Assembly (NCBI GenBank): GCA_026391215.1
Contig: JAPLDX010000097.1
Location: 1-33,702, forward strand
Source of the DNA: Bacteroidia bacterium
GTDB lineage: Bacteria; Bacteroidota; Bacteroidia; Bacteroidales; VadinHA17
Length of the DNA stretch: 33,702 bases
Direction of reading: 5' to 3'
The translations under genes were made by a program, and so were the position numbers. A model generated the notes under the pieces. It searched no databases and was not told the DNA's origin. It saw nothing but the letters and a program-made list of their open reading frames with translations. Below, one piece after another: positions 15,895 to 23,873 of the stretch (its first letter is position 1; every line of letters begins with the position of its first letter).

Positions 15895-16272
15895 AATGGT
15901 AGGTATTAATTATAGTTTCACCTTCAAAAATTAAACGCCTAATATAGTGAAATATGTTTTAATCCTGATAGTATTAAAAAAATATTCTAAAAATATTGAA
16001 TGTGACAAAATTATGTAATAAACTCAAATAAAGATATATATGAGCCAGCATCCGGGAATTGTAGAATAAGCAATTCCATTCGGTCGAAAAATAATCATAT
16101 TAAATGAGAATGAATCTTGTTCATTTCTTATGCTAATTCAATAGATTTTCGTTCATTTTTTGCTCGCCCCTTCCTTCTTTTGCATCAGCGAACAAAGAAC
16201 CGGGGAATCCCATCATGCGGGATGACGAGCCCGGCGAAGCCAAAGAACAGAAAGGTCAGATGATTGTAGTAA
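15895..16272. other. Gene-free stretch with hairpin-element relic
   Basis: These 378 bases hold the upstream region of the ligase gene (15895-16080, AT-rich, no recognised boxes) and, at 16150-16255, a GC-richer relic of the hairpin element. I see no gene. Confidence 0.65.
16150..16255. repeat. Relic of the compound hairpin element
   Basis: CGAACAAAGAA (16189-16199) is identical to 11688-11698 in the element near the helicase gene. Upstream GTTCATTTTTTGCTCG (16151-16166) is partly complementary to CGAACAAAGAAC. Downstream ATCCCATCATGCGGGAT (16207-16223) has a 5-bp stem. The piece 16192-16211 matches 19616-19635 at 16 of 20 bases. Confidence 0.55.
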
Positions 16273-16983
16273 TTACCAGACAAATGGTATCAGCCGGAAT
16301 TTCACTCTCTCAGCATATTCCTTATAGCCTGCGAGCTTTGTCTTCAGAGTGGAATCTTCAAAATGAGTGCGGATAATGAACAGGATCGCCATTATAGCTG
16401 CAGGAATAAATGCCCATAATGAACCAAAGATTACAGGCATTGCCAGCGTATAAGTAATCATCGCGAGATACCCAGGATGACGTATGTAACGGTAGGGCCC
16501 GCTGTCTGACACTGAATGATTCCTGTCATACTGTATCCTGACAGTCGTTGAGAACCAGGTATTTGATACCATAGCCCAGAATACAACAACAGTACCAAGT
16601 ACAAAAACGACCAGGCCGGCAAGATGGATCCATAAAGATGTTTCGGCAGACCATCCAAACCGGATATCAAGTCCACATATAATATATAAGGCAGACCAAA
16701 AAATCAGCATCACCAGACTTATGATCTTATCCCATTTCTCAGTATTCTCTTTTTTACGGCCCCGCTCGGCAATCAGCTCAGGCTTGAGAATAAATGCACC
16801 GGTTATTGATATCAGCACATAAGCTATTGTATATATCCATGCATAGATCCAGTCAATCTTCCCCGATGATACAAACAAAATCACTGCAGTAATGATCACT
16901 GTAAATATGACCTGTAAAATCCGTCTTATCATATTTTTTCTGATATCCAGACTGTTGATGTCCTGTTTTTCCTGGTCTGTCAT
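16273..16983 (-). CDS. ICMT/PEMT-type membrane methyltransferase
   Basis: This 236-residue polytopic protein has about five membrane helices, for example ILQVIFTVIITAVILFVSS and WIHLAGLVVFVLGTVVVFW. The C-terminal signature GPYRYIRHPGYLAMITYTLAMP, followed by EDSTLKTKLAGYKEYAERVKFRLIPFVW, is that of the isoprenylcysteine carboxyl methyltransferase / phosphatidylethanolamine methyltransferase superfamily. The RHPxY motif binds S-adenosylmethionine and the late Glu (FED) is conserved. Bacterial members methylate lipids or small hydrophobic substrates at the inner membrane; this one's substrate is unknown. Unusually for this phylum it has a strong Shine-Dalgarno sequence. Confidence 0.85.
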   Translation of the reverse strand: MTDQEKQDINSLDIRKNMIRRILQVIFTVIITAVILFVSSGKIDWIYAWIYTIAYVLISITGAFILKPELIAERGRKKENTEKWDKIISLVMLIFWSALYIICGLDIRFGWSAETSLWIHLAGLVVFVLGTVVVFWAMVSNTWFSTTVRIQYDRNHSVSDSGPYRYIRHPGYLAMITYTLAMPVIFGSLWAFIPAAIMAILFIIRTHFEDSTLKTKLAGYKEYAERVKFRLIPFVW

Positions 16984-16989
16984 TCTATT

Positions 16990-16996
16990 ACCTCCT
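16990..16996 (-). promoter_or_regulatory. Strong Shine-Dalgarno of the methyltransferase gene
   Basis: The minus strand reads AGGAGGT, six bases (AATAGA) and then the ATG. This is a near-ideal ribosome binding site and fixes the start at 16983. The other genes in the window have A-rich leaders without such a match. Confidence 0.75.
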
Positions 16997-17165
16997 CATA
17001 CTTATAATTACTTTTAACACTGTACGTTAAACGATAGCACGAATTGCCAGAATTCGCGGGAACCAGTACAAAATTTTGAGTGCCATATCTGATAGTTTTT
17101 AGGATTATCCTGTTTCTGAAAAGTGATTATTTGGATAAATTATTTACTATATTCTTCGTCGGATC

Positions 17166-17648
17166 TTAAAAGCTATAACCAAAACTTATACCTGCCCAGG
17201 GAAGAAGTTTTGGCTTATTTTCTCCAACGAATGGAATAATGAGAAAAGGCATAAACCCTGCACGGAATATCAGTCCATCCTTTTTTTGATACCTGTATCC
17301 GAATACTCCATGGATCCCTGCGCCAATAATACCATCCAGGGCAAACATTCCGCTTATTCCACCACCCGTTTCAATCCTGTATTTATTACCAAAAAACCTG
17401 TAAGCCATAATACTTGGCCAGAAGCCTTCGGAGTACTGTATACCGATACTGCAGGCAGTTGTTACTTTTTTCCTGAAATCAACATTTAATGAATACCATC
17501 CCTTTCCACCCAGTTCAAAGTATAAGGATGTTGTTGGTTCCCAGGCAGACAATACAACAGTATCGTTCCCTATTTCCTGGGAATAACTCATATACGGAAA
17601 GGTATTAACTATGAGCAGTATAACCAGAATGACAAATTTTCTATTCAT
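17166..17648 (-). CDS. Small outer-membrane beta-barrel-like protein
   Basis: The 160-residue product has a signal peptide (residues 1-23, ending SYSQ) and then alternating hydrophobic/polar strands (SLYFELGGKGWYSLNVDF, CSIGIQYSEGFWPSIMAYRF, GIHGVFGYRYQKKDGLIFRAG). It ends in ISFGYSF, a terminal aromatic residue as recognised by the Bam machinery. It is small enough for an eight-strand barrel. I do not recognise a named family and no function can be assigned. It stands alone; the next gene on the strand starts over 180 bp away. Confidence 0.65.
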   Translation of the reverse strand: MNRKFVILVILLIVNTFPYMSYSQEIGNDTVVLSAWEPTTSLYFELGGKGWYSLNVDFRKKVTTACSIGIQYSEGFWPSIMAYRFFGNKYRIETGGGISGMFALDGIIGAGIHGVFGYRYQKKDGLIFRAGFMPFLIIPFVGENKPKLLPWAGISFGYSF

Positions 17649-18095
17649 GGAACTTCTAAGCTTTTACTTTAAAATCAAACAAATGACAACTTAAAGTTAC
17701 TACAGGTAAAAGCCAAAGTCAAATTATTCTCACAAGAGATCTCACCCCCTCCTTCCAGGACGAGCTCTAAGAGACATTATTTAATTCAGGATCCTTAAAA
17801 AGGTCTGAAAACAGATTAATTGCATCAAGGATTTTCTTGTCTCTTATTTATATGTTATTTTATTATATACATAAATATAATCAAGCTCTGAGTCACCTGA
17901 ACAGACGACCGACGTCGTCGGACGTAGCCGACTATGTCCGCCGAAGTCCGAAGGTGAGACGGAGCCCCGCATTGCGGGGTAAACTCCTCAACAGACAGAT
18001 CCATTTAATTGTTGTAACTTTATATTGTTTAGCATGAACATAAAACGAAAAGGAATTTCAGAAGGAATGGGTTTTATAAAATAAAAACTATAATT
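17649..18095. other. Gene-free stretch upstream of the OmpA gene
   Basis: These 447 bases contain a GC-rich hairpin cluster (17904-17979) and an isolated 9-bp inverted pair, TAAGAGACA (17768-17776) and TGTCTCTTA (17838-17846). The last 100 bases before 18096 are AT-rich and should hold the promoter; TATATTGT at 18021-18028 is the nearest to a -7 box but is a poor match. Confidence 0.6.
17904..17979. repeat. Cluster of GC-rich hairpins
   Basis: Three structures follow each other: GACGAC (17904-17909) pairs with GTCGTC (17914-17919) around CGAC; CGGACGTAG (17919-17927) pairs with CTATGTCCG (17932-17940), nine pairs including one G-U, around tetraloop CCGA; CCCCGC (17965-17970) pairs with GCGGGG (17974-17979) around ATT. 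The flanks are AT-rich, so the block stands out in composition. No T-run follows. Confidence 0.7.
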
Positions 18096-18926
18096 ATGAA
18101 AAGACTTATTGGTTCATTGTTATTGATGCTGACCGGTATCGCGCCTCTGATTGCTCAGGACGATACGGAAGGCAGCAAGGATCCTGCCTTATTCACCAGG
18201 ATGCCCGGTTTCTACATTTACCGGTATGATGATATTCAGTTTGACAATTATGAATTCCCGGTAGGCTCACAGAAAACTCAGGCTGTTGAAGGACATTCTA
18301 TCTTCATTATTTACTGGTTAAAGGATAATGTTCAGCAGCCCAGTGCATTGCAGATTGTCAGGAATTATACCAATGCGATAAAGAAAATAGGCGGGCAGCT
18401 GCTTTATGAATATGAAGACGGAGGGAGCCAGAATGTTGTATTGAAACTGGTTAAAGACGGAAAAGAGACCTGGGCCTATGTTTATGCAGCAGGAGATACA
18501 TACAATATTAACATCATTGAGAAAGAGGCGATGGACCAGGACGTGGTTGCTGATGCCGCAAGCATGGCGTCAAGTATTAAAGAAACCGGGAAAGTTGCTG
18601 TTTATGGGATCTATTTTGATACAGGAAAAGCAACATTGAAACCGGAATCTGAGCCCACCTTGGTGGAGATTGCAAAATTACTTAAAGCTGATCCCTCACT
18701 TAAGCTGTATGTGGTCGGGCATACTGATAATACCGGGTCATTTGATGCAAATATGAAGCTTTCAATAGACAGGGCTGCATCGGTGGTTAATGCCCTTGTT
18801 TCTCAGCATTCAGTAAATGCTGCAAGCCTCAAAGCCTGCGGCGACGGACCGACTGCACCTGTGGCCACTAATGATACTGAAGAAGGAAAGGCTCTTAACC
18901 GCCGGGTGGAACTGGTAAAGCAGTAA
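18096..18926 (+). CDS. OmpA-family peptidoglycan-associated outer-membrane protein
   Basis: The 276-residue protein has a signal peptide ending PLIAQ (residue 21). Residues 22-165 are a domain with mixed strands (FYIYRYDDIQFDNYEFPVG, QLLYEYEDGGSQNVVLKLVK) that resembles no barrel I recognise. Residues 168-276 are a canonical OmpA C-terminal domain: VYGIYFDTGKATLKPES, LYVVGHTDNTGSFDANMKLS, DRAASVVNAL and the closing NRRVELVK. The Asp in HTDNTG and the Arg of NRRV are the residues that bind diaminopimelate in peptidoglycan. It should tether the envelope to the cell wall from the periplasm. The gene converges with the FMN reductase gene (16 bp apart). Confidence 0.85.
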   Translation: MKRLIGSLLLMLTGIAPLIAQDDTEGSKDPALFTRMPGFYIYRYDDIQFDNYEFPVGSQKTQAVEGHSIFIIYWLKDNVQQPSALQIVRNYTNAIKKIGGQLLYEYEDGGSQNVVLKLVKDGKETWAYVYAAGDTYNINIIEKEAMDQDVVADAASMASSIKETGKVAVYGIYFDTGKATLKPESEPTLVEIAKLLKADPSLKLYVVGHTDNTGSFDANMKLSIDRAASVVNALVSQHSVNAASLKACGDGPTAPVATNDTEEGKALNRRVELVKQ

Positions 18927-18942
18927 GAACTTTTCTGAGAAT

Positions 18943-19515
18943 TTATTCTGGTTTTTTCATCCGGGATTTTGCTTCAATGCACCAGAATAGTTCATTAATG
19001 AAATTTGAAACCCGTTTTTCATCGAGACGACTGGTGTCAGGGTTTCCTTTCTCATCAAATATCTTTGTTACCTCAGGGACAGGGAACATTGCAGGTACTG
19101 TCCATGCACTCATTTTCCACAGCGTAAACTGAAGGGATGTTATTACCTGTGTGCCGCCAAAGCTTCCTTCAGACACAGTTGAAATTGCAACAGGTTTATG
19201 ATACCATTCTTTAGATAGCAGGTCGATCACATTTTTCAGGCTGGCAGGATAACCGCCATTATATTCGGGTGAAACAATTATAATACCGTCTGCATTATTG
19301 ATCTTCTCGGCAAAATCAGCCGCTGCTTCCGTCGGATTTTTCTGTAAACGCAGCCTTTCTTCAAACAACGGGAACCGGTATTCATTCAGATCCAGCATTT
19401 CAACTGTTGCAAGCTTATTTTCTTCCAGGTACTTTTTAAAAAACAATGCCACCCGGTGACTGTTCCTTCCTGTCCTGATACTGGATGATATAATGGCAAT
19501 ATGAGGTATATTCAT
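18943..19515 (-). CDS. NADPH-dependent FMN reductase
   Basis: This 190-residue flavodoxin-fold protein has an N-terminal phosphate loop SSSIRTGRNSHRVA for FMN, the family signature SPEYNGGYPASLKNVIDLL, and SEGSFGGTQVITSLQ. It matches the usual length of the NADPH:FMN reductase / YieF-like group that reduces quinones, azo compounds or free flavin in the cytoplasm. It is a single-gene unit. The sequence TATCTTTA at 19553-19560 on the minus strand resembles a -7 box (last base differs) 38 bp before the start. Confidence 0.85.
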   Translation of the reverse strand: MNIPHIAIISSSIRTGRNSHRVALFFKKYLEENKLATVEMLDLNEYRFPLFEERLRLQKNPTEAAADFAEKINNADGIIIVSPEYNGGYPASLKNVIDLLSKEWYHKPVAISTVSEGSFGGTQVITSLQFTLWKMSAWTVPAMFPVPEVTKIFDEKGNPDTSRLDEKRVSNFINELFWCIEAKSRMKKPE

Positions 19516-19600
19516 ATATAAAGTGATTTTCTAAAAGAGAATTCCGTTCCTGTAAAGATATAACATCTTAAGATTGTTACTTCATTCAACAGAAAGGTGA

Positions 19601-19640
19601 AAAGGTTTGTTTGTCCAAAAGAACCGAGGAATTCCGAAGT
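19601..19640. repeat. Short relic of the hairpin-element family
   Basis: The sequence 19616-19635 (CAAAAGAACCGAGGAATTCC) agrees at 16 of 20 positions with 16192-16211. It lies in the 177-bp gap between the FMN reductase start and the serine hydrolase stop. AATTCCG also recurs at 19630-19636 and 19647-19653. Confidence 0.4.
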
Positions 19641-19692
19641 GACACAATTCCGCAAGGTGGTTGCTTGTTTCCGGTTACCGCAATCCGTAATA

Positions 19693-21150
19693 CTATTCAG
19701 TTTTCTTCACCGTAAAACCATCGGCGCTGAATCCAGTGACACTGCCATCAGCTTCATTAAGAAACCGGAAATCTCCCCTGTACTCTTTAATAAAGAATTC
19801 GACCTCAGAAGTAAAATTGACTTTCCAGAACAGATCTCCATATGCATTAAACAACAGATCTTTGCCGCTCTTTTTCATATTTATGACGATCCCTTCAACC
19901 TCATATTTTCCGACATATTTTTCAAGGAGAGATTCCTCGACCTCAATTACATTTTTTAATACAGGCTGATAATAGTCTTTCCATCCATACACTGTCGCAA
20001 CACTGTTCACTATCTCTTCAAGAATAGAGCTGTTGTCGGAATTAGTCATAATAACTACTCCTTGGCCTCTATCCAGGCTGCCGATATACTGACATGAAAA
20101 TCCTTCATTCCCGCCATTATGCGAAAAATATTTTGAGTCCCCTTTTGTGGATACAAAAACACCAAGAGCCGCATCCTGAAGTATAGTAGTCAGCCTTATC
20201 CTTGTCATCTCAGGTGTGAGTACCTTTGACGATTCACCTTTATATGATAGCTGGGTTTCAATAATGTACTTGCAAAGATCGACAGGATTTGTCCATAGTC
20301 CGGCAGCTGCCTGCTCAGGGTATACGTGATATTTGCCAGGAACTTCTTTGCCGTCAATTCTATAGCCTGTAGAGAGTAATTTATTTTTTCCTTTTGCAGG
20401 TGGTTGAGTAAAGAAACTGCCACTCATACTGAGCGGATCAAGAACATTTTTTTGCATATACACATCATAGGGCTGATGTGTGACATCCATTACGATCATC
20501 TGTGAAACTGTGACTCCACCACCGGAATATATTACGTCAGTACCGGGTTCTCCCAGCGATCTTACTGCCTCGGTATTGGCTGGCTTTTCTCCGTCAAGGA
20601 TTTGCGGCAATGTTGGAAGAGAATCACCAATTGCATAACCCGGGAAGCCATGTATTGTTAATCCTGCAGTATGGCTTAATAACGCAGCAACAGTTATCAG
20701 CTTTTTGTTTGATTTCTCATCATAGGGAAATTTCCATGTAACCAGGTAATTGTTGATATCCGTGTTCAGATCGATCTTCTTGTCCTGCACTAATTTAAGA
20801 ACTCCAACTCCGTTCAGTGATTTGCTTATAGATGCCGCCTGGAACAACGTACTTTCGGTTACAGGTCTTTTTTCTGAAACGTCTGCCAGGCCATATCCTT
20901 TACCCCATTCTATTTTATAATCATTCACAATAGCAATGCTGAGTCCGTTTATATTGTAAAACTTCATCCTCTCTTCAAGGTTATAGCTTTCATTATCCTG
21001 CGTGCGGACCCAGCCGGCAAGATTATTTTCGACCTTACTGATATTTTGTTTAACAGCTTCAGAATATTCAGTTTTTTGCACACATCCGGCATGAGCCATT
21101 AAAATGACAAACAGAAGTGCCACTCTTTGTATGATAAGATTCCGGTTCAT
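19693..21150 (-). CDS. Serine hydrolase, beta-lactamase class C / PF00144 family
   Basis: This 485-residue protein has a probable lipoprotein signal ending at Cys23 (HAGC). The catalytic SxxK motif is S107-I-S-K110 in FQAASISKSLNGVGVLKL. The second motif is YSGGG instead of the classic YxN, as in a common branch of the family, and the third (KTG equivalent) is SHNGGNEGF. After the catalytic domain, residues about 390-485 form a small lipocalin-like beta domain (LEKYVGKYEVEGIVINMKKS and a later stretch), as in D-aminopeptidase-like members. It may act on D-amino-acid peptides, esters or peptidoglycan stems in the periplasm; antibiotic hydrolysis cannot be inferred. Confidence 0.85.
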   Translation of the reverse strand: MNRNLIIQRVALLFVILMAHAGCVQKTEYSEAVKQNISKVENNLAGWVRTQDNESYNLEERMKFYNINGLSIAIVNDYKIEWGKGYGLADVSEKRPVTESTLFQAASISKSLNGVGVLKLVQDKKIDLNTDINNYLVTWKFPYDEKSNKKLITVAALLSHTAGLTIHGFPGYAIGDSLPTLPQILDGEKPANTEAVRSLGEPGTDVIYSGGGVTVSQMIVMDVTHQPYDVYMQKNVLDPLSMSGSFFTQPPAKGKNKLLSTGYRIDGKEVPGKYHVYPEQAAAGLWTNPVDLCKYIIETQLSYKGESSKVLTPEMTRIRLTTILQDAALGVFVSTKGDSKYFSHNGGNEGFSCQYIGSLDRGQGVVIMTNSDNSSILEEIVNSVATVYGWKDYYQPVLKNVIEVEESLLEKYVGKYEVEGIVINMKKSGKDLLFNAYGDLFWKVNFTSEVEFFIKEYRGDFRFLNEADGSVTGFSADGFTVKKTE

Positions 21151-21189
21151 GATAGTTTTATTAATTGTGATAATTATTGAATGATTTTA

Positions 21190-22050
21190 CTAAAAAGGAA
21201 CCTTACATTGCATTATAGCATTCTTCATGGGTGAATAATACATATATGCCAGGTAAACTATACCGCTGGTCTTTACAAAATGAGGATTAAAACAATCAGG
21301 CAGGGATTTCCCGTCATTGAAATTCAGGGAGCCGTAATCATACCAGGCATACCGCGTATTTGCCTGGTTCATGAAAAACCTTTCGCTGAACATGATCACC
21401 GAGTCAGCAGCAAAAATGGTTTTTCCCTGGAGGTCCATGATCTTTGTATTTCCCACAACCACGATGTCATCATACTTAATGGTCCCGTTCATCCACACAT
21501 TCAGAGTTCTGACTATATCAAACGTGACGTTTGGAATATTTGTCACAAGATTTGGTATATCCCCTTCCTGCTCTGCTGCCAGGAGGACAAATTTTTCCTT
21601 CGAAAGGGTGACAATAAAATCATATATCTCGGGATAAGGGCCGTAATTCTTCCCTTTAAATGTTATCAGGTACTTTCCGCCTGAATAACTCAGAATTCCT
21701 TTGTATCTTAAAAGCTGTTCATCCGGATTTGTATCATCCATATAGCAACTCTCAAAACCCATCAGTTTTGGATCTCCTTCCTCGAAAGGACCGCTGGTAA
21801 CACCTGCACTTAATATATAGTATTTATCTGTTCTGGCGTCCTCGAGAAGCAATGATCCGTCCGGCATAGTGCAGACCTTGAGCTCTTTATAATCAAGCTG
21901 CAGCTTACCGCCAAGGCTGAAGATAAACTCGGGCTGAGCACAGGCGCATTTCGGCTCCTGTCCCTGAAGGGAAGGATTGCTGCTTTGCGCATTAACCAGG
22001 CTGGCAATTGCAAAAAAAATTACCAGCATTGACAATTTTAGTTTTTTCAT
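21190..22050 (-). CDS. Secreted protein of unknown function
   Basis: I do not recognise this 286-residue protein. It has a clear signal peptide (residues 1-21, ending LVNAQ), then a Cys pair in PKCACAQPEF and a strand-rich body with repeating turns: LLLEDARTDKYYILSAGVTSGPFEEG, GKYLITFKGKNYGPYPEIYDFIV and TIKYDDIVVVGNTKIMDL. The two G-P-[FY] turns after a ruler-like strand pair suggest an imperfect beta repeat or propeller blade. It lies 39 bp upstream (in transcription) of the serine hydrolase gene on the same strand, so the two may be one operon and act together in the envelope. Confidence 0.55.
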   Translation of the reverse strand: MKKLKLSMLVIFFAIASLVNAQSSNPSLQGQEPKCACAQPEFIFSLGGKLQLDYKELKVCTMPDGSLLLEDARTDKYYILSAGVTSGPFEEGDPKLMGFESCYMDDTNPDEQLLRYKGILSYSGGKYLITFKGKNYGPYPEIYDFIVTLSKEKFVLLAAEQEGDIPNLVTNIPNVTFDIVRTLNVWMNGTIKYDDIVVVGNTKIMDLQGKTIFAADSVIMFSERFFMNQANTRYAWYDYGSLNFNDGKSLPDCFNPHFVKTSGIVYLAYMYYSPMKNAIMQCKVPF

Positions 22051-22092
22051 ATTTCGTGAAATTTATACTAAGTTACGAAAAACTGAACATTT

Positions 22093-22116
22093 GCACGATT
22101 GCATGATTGCATGATT
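22093..22116. repeat. Octamer array
   Basis: GCACGATT, GCATGATT, GCATGATT. It is the same unit as at 8451-8478 in the opposite orientation. Its right edge is 18 bp from the -7 box of the ThuA-like gene, so it covers the -33 region. Confidence 0.7.
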
Positions 22117-22134
22117 ATAAAATTGCCAGACTAT

Positions 22135-22142
22135 TATCTTTG
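22135..22142 (+). promoter_or_regulatory. -7 box of the ThuA-like gene
   Basis: TATCTTTG is an exact match to TAnnTTTG and identical to the boxes at 12811, 29293 and 30351. It lies 23 bp before the start codon. No TTTG is found at the normal distance; the octamer array occupies that place. Confidence 0.6.
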
Positions 22143-22165
22143 TATAAATTAAATCCGGGTTTCAA

Positions 22166-23035
22166 ATGATGAACAAATCCTTAAGAAACAGATTCCTTGC
22201 TTTTATAGTCTGCCTGGTCTGCATCGTACTTGTCACTGCTTTGCTGAAAAATTATAATAAACCGGCATTCAGGGTTATTGCTTTCTTCAGCGCTAAAAGC
22301 GATCACGCTCATATCAGCTTTGTCCATGAAGCTAACCGGTGGTTTTCAGATATGGCCCAGAAGTATAATTTTATTTATGATTCAACCAGGGACTGGAATA
22401 AGCTGAATCCTGGATTCCTTTCAGGATACCAGGCAGTTATCTTTCTCGATTCACGTCCGGATTCGACTCCGCAAAGAGAAGCCTTCAGGGAGTATATGGA
22501 AAATGGAGGGAAATGGATGGGATTCCATTTCTCAGCTTTTGCACTCACACCTTCAGCATTTCCGCAGGACTGGGGCTGGTACCATGAAAAATTCCTGGGT
22601 TGCGGGGAATATGATGGGAATACCTGGCGCCCGACGTCAGCAGTATTAAAAGTGGAAAACAGCAAACATCCGGCCACGCGCCGTCTCCCCGGAACATTCG
22701 TTGCATCTCCCAATGAATGGTACAAATGGAAAAATGATCTAAGGACAAATCCGGATATAGAAGTACTTCTGTCAATCGACCCGGCAAGCTTCCCGCTGGG
22801 AACAGGTCCAAAACAATATGAAATCTGGCATAGCGGTTATTATCCAGTTGTATGGACCAACATAAACTATAAAATGCTTTACATCAACATGGGTCATAAT
22901 GATATTGACTATGAGAATAATACAAATAAGGAATTGTCATTCACCTTTAATAATAAAACACAAAATAAACTGATTCTTGACGGGTTGTTCTGGCTTGAAG
23001 GGATAAAGAAGGAAGGGGAGAACCTCCTCCGCTAA
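22166..23035 (+). CDS. ThuA-like (trehalose utilisation-type) protein
   Basis: The product has 289 residues; a second ATG follows the first immediately. Residues 9-26 are a single membrane helix or uncleaved signal (FLAFIVCLVCIVLVTALL). The rest is a class-I glutamine-amidotransferase-like fold of the ThuA family: VIAFFSAKSDHAHISFVHEANRWF, YQAVIFLDSRPDS, FREYMENGGKWMGFHFS, FLGCGEYDGNTW, HPATRRLPGTF, NEWYKWK and a final MLYINMGHNDIDYE. ThuA-like proteins accompany sugar or glycoside catabolism genes, and some have been proposed to act on keto-sugars. None of those genes is adjacent. The last codons, encoding NLLR and stop, fall inside a GC-rich hairpin. Confidence 0.8.
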   Translation: MMNKSLRNRFLAFIVCLVCIVLVTALLKNYNKPAFRVIAFFSAKSDHAHISFVHEANRWFSDMAQKYNFIYDSTRDWNKLNPGFLSGYQAVIFLDSRPDSTPQREAFREYMENGGKWMGFHFSAFALTPSAFPQDWGWYHEKFLGCGEYDGNTWRPTSAVLKVENSKHPATRRLPGTFVASPNEWYKWKNDLRTNPDIEVLLSIDPASFPLGTGPKQYEIWHSGYYPVVWTNINYKMLYINMGHNDIDYENNTNKELSFTFNNKTQNKLILDGLFWLEGIKKEGENLLR

Positions 23036-23046
23036 AGCTTCGGAGG
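23026..23046. repeat. GC-rich hairpin across the ThuA stop codon
   Basis: CCTCCG (23026-23031) and CGGAGG (23041-23046) flank a 9-base loop containing the TAA stop. GGGAGGG follows at 23051. It may terminate transcription of one or both convergent genes, but there is no T-run; it may instead be an inserted palindromic repeat that now supplies the end of the gene. Confidence 0.5.
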
Positions 23047-23102
23047 TCAAGGGAGGGTGAGAAAAGGAGAGGCGTTAAGACTGCAGAATAGCATAACTAA
23101 AA

Positions 23103-23873
23103 CTATCTCTCAAGCCATCTTCTGAATTCTGTCAGCTTGCTGCGGCTTACCAGTATATCGTCATCTTTTGAATTGACAATCTTCAGTTTTAACCTGCTGG
23201 CTGAATATGATATTATGTCAGCTATTGCATTAATATTTACAATATACTTTCTGCTTATCCTGAAATATTGTTTTGGATCGATAAGCTTTTCAATATGCTC
23301 AAGCGAATAATTAATATCGTATGTCTTACCTGTATTGTCGAGAATTAAGGTAGCCTTTTCGAGACTATAGAATAAATTTATTTTTTCGACCTCAACCGAC
23401 TTAATATGCATACCCACATTTACTATAAAACGTGATTTATAGTTATTGGTCAGCATCTTCATTACCTGGTCAACTTTATTTCTTAAAGTCAGGTTATAAC
23501 TATCTGTTATATTGTAACTGATTGATCTGAACTGGTCTATTGCATATTTAAGGTCGTCAATGCCTATAGGTTTCAATAAATAATCAATACTGTTAACTTT
23601 AAAAGCTTTTATTGCATATTCCTCGTAAGCTGTCGTAAATATTACAGGACATGTAATATTTACATGATTGAATATCTCAAAGCTCAAACCATCCGATAAC
23701 TGAATGTCAAGAAATATCAAATCCGGCACTGGATTATTTTTAAACCAGGACAGGGCTTCATCGATTGAAGAAATAATTCCGAGAATGTCAATTTTGATAT
23801 CGACCTGGTTAATTAATCTTTGAAGATGTGCTGCTGCAGGCTTTTCATCTTCAATAATTATTGCCTTATACAT
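23103..23873 (-). CDS. LytTR-family response regulator
   Basis: This 256-residue protein consists of a receiver domain (residues 1-120) and a LytTR DNA-binding domain (about 150-256). The receiver has the acidic pocket EDE (8-10), the phosphoacceptor Asp56 in LIFLDIQLSDG, the TTAYEEYAIKAF switch and the conserved Lys in LLKPI. The LytTR part includes INLFYSLEKATLIL, YFRISRKYIVNINAI and ILVSRSKLTEFRRWL. It is the partner of the kinase encoded upstream, whose coding end overlaps its start by 8 bp, implying translational coupling. It probably activates the neighbouring receptor and TPR genes. Confidence 0.9.
   Translation of the reverse strand: MYKAIIIEDEKPAAAHLQRLINQVDIKIDILGIISSIDEALSWFKNNPVPDLIFLDIQLSDGLSFEIFNHVNITCPVIFTTAYEEYAIKAFKVNSIDYLLKPIGIDDLKYAIDQFRSISYNITDSYNLTLRNKVDQVMKMLTNNYKSRFIVNVGMHIKSVEVEKINLFYSLEKATLILDNTGKTYDINYSLEHIEKLIDPKQYFRISRKYIVNINAIADIISYSASRLKLKIVNSKDDDILVSRSKLTEFRRWLER

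Noticed and set aside
17768..17846. 9-bp inverted pair TAAGAGACA / TGTCTCTTA
   Set aside because: Spaced 61 bp apart; such a match is expected by chance in a gap of this length often enough not to be reported as a feature.
17837..18037. 66-codon frame on the plus strand
   Set aside because: It covers the GC-rich hairpin cluster and shows no domain or signal; the repeat explains the open frame.
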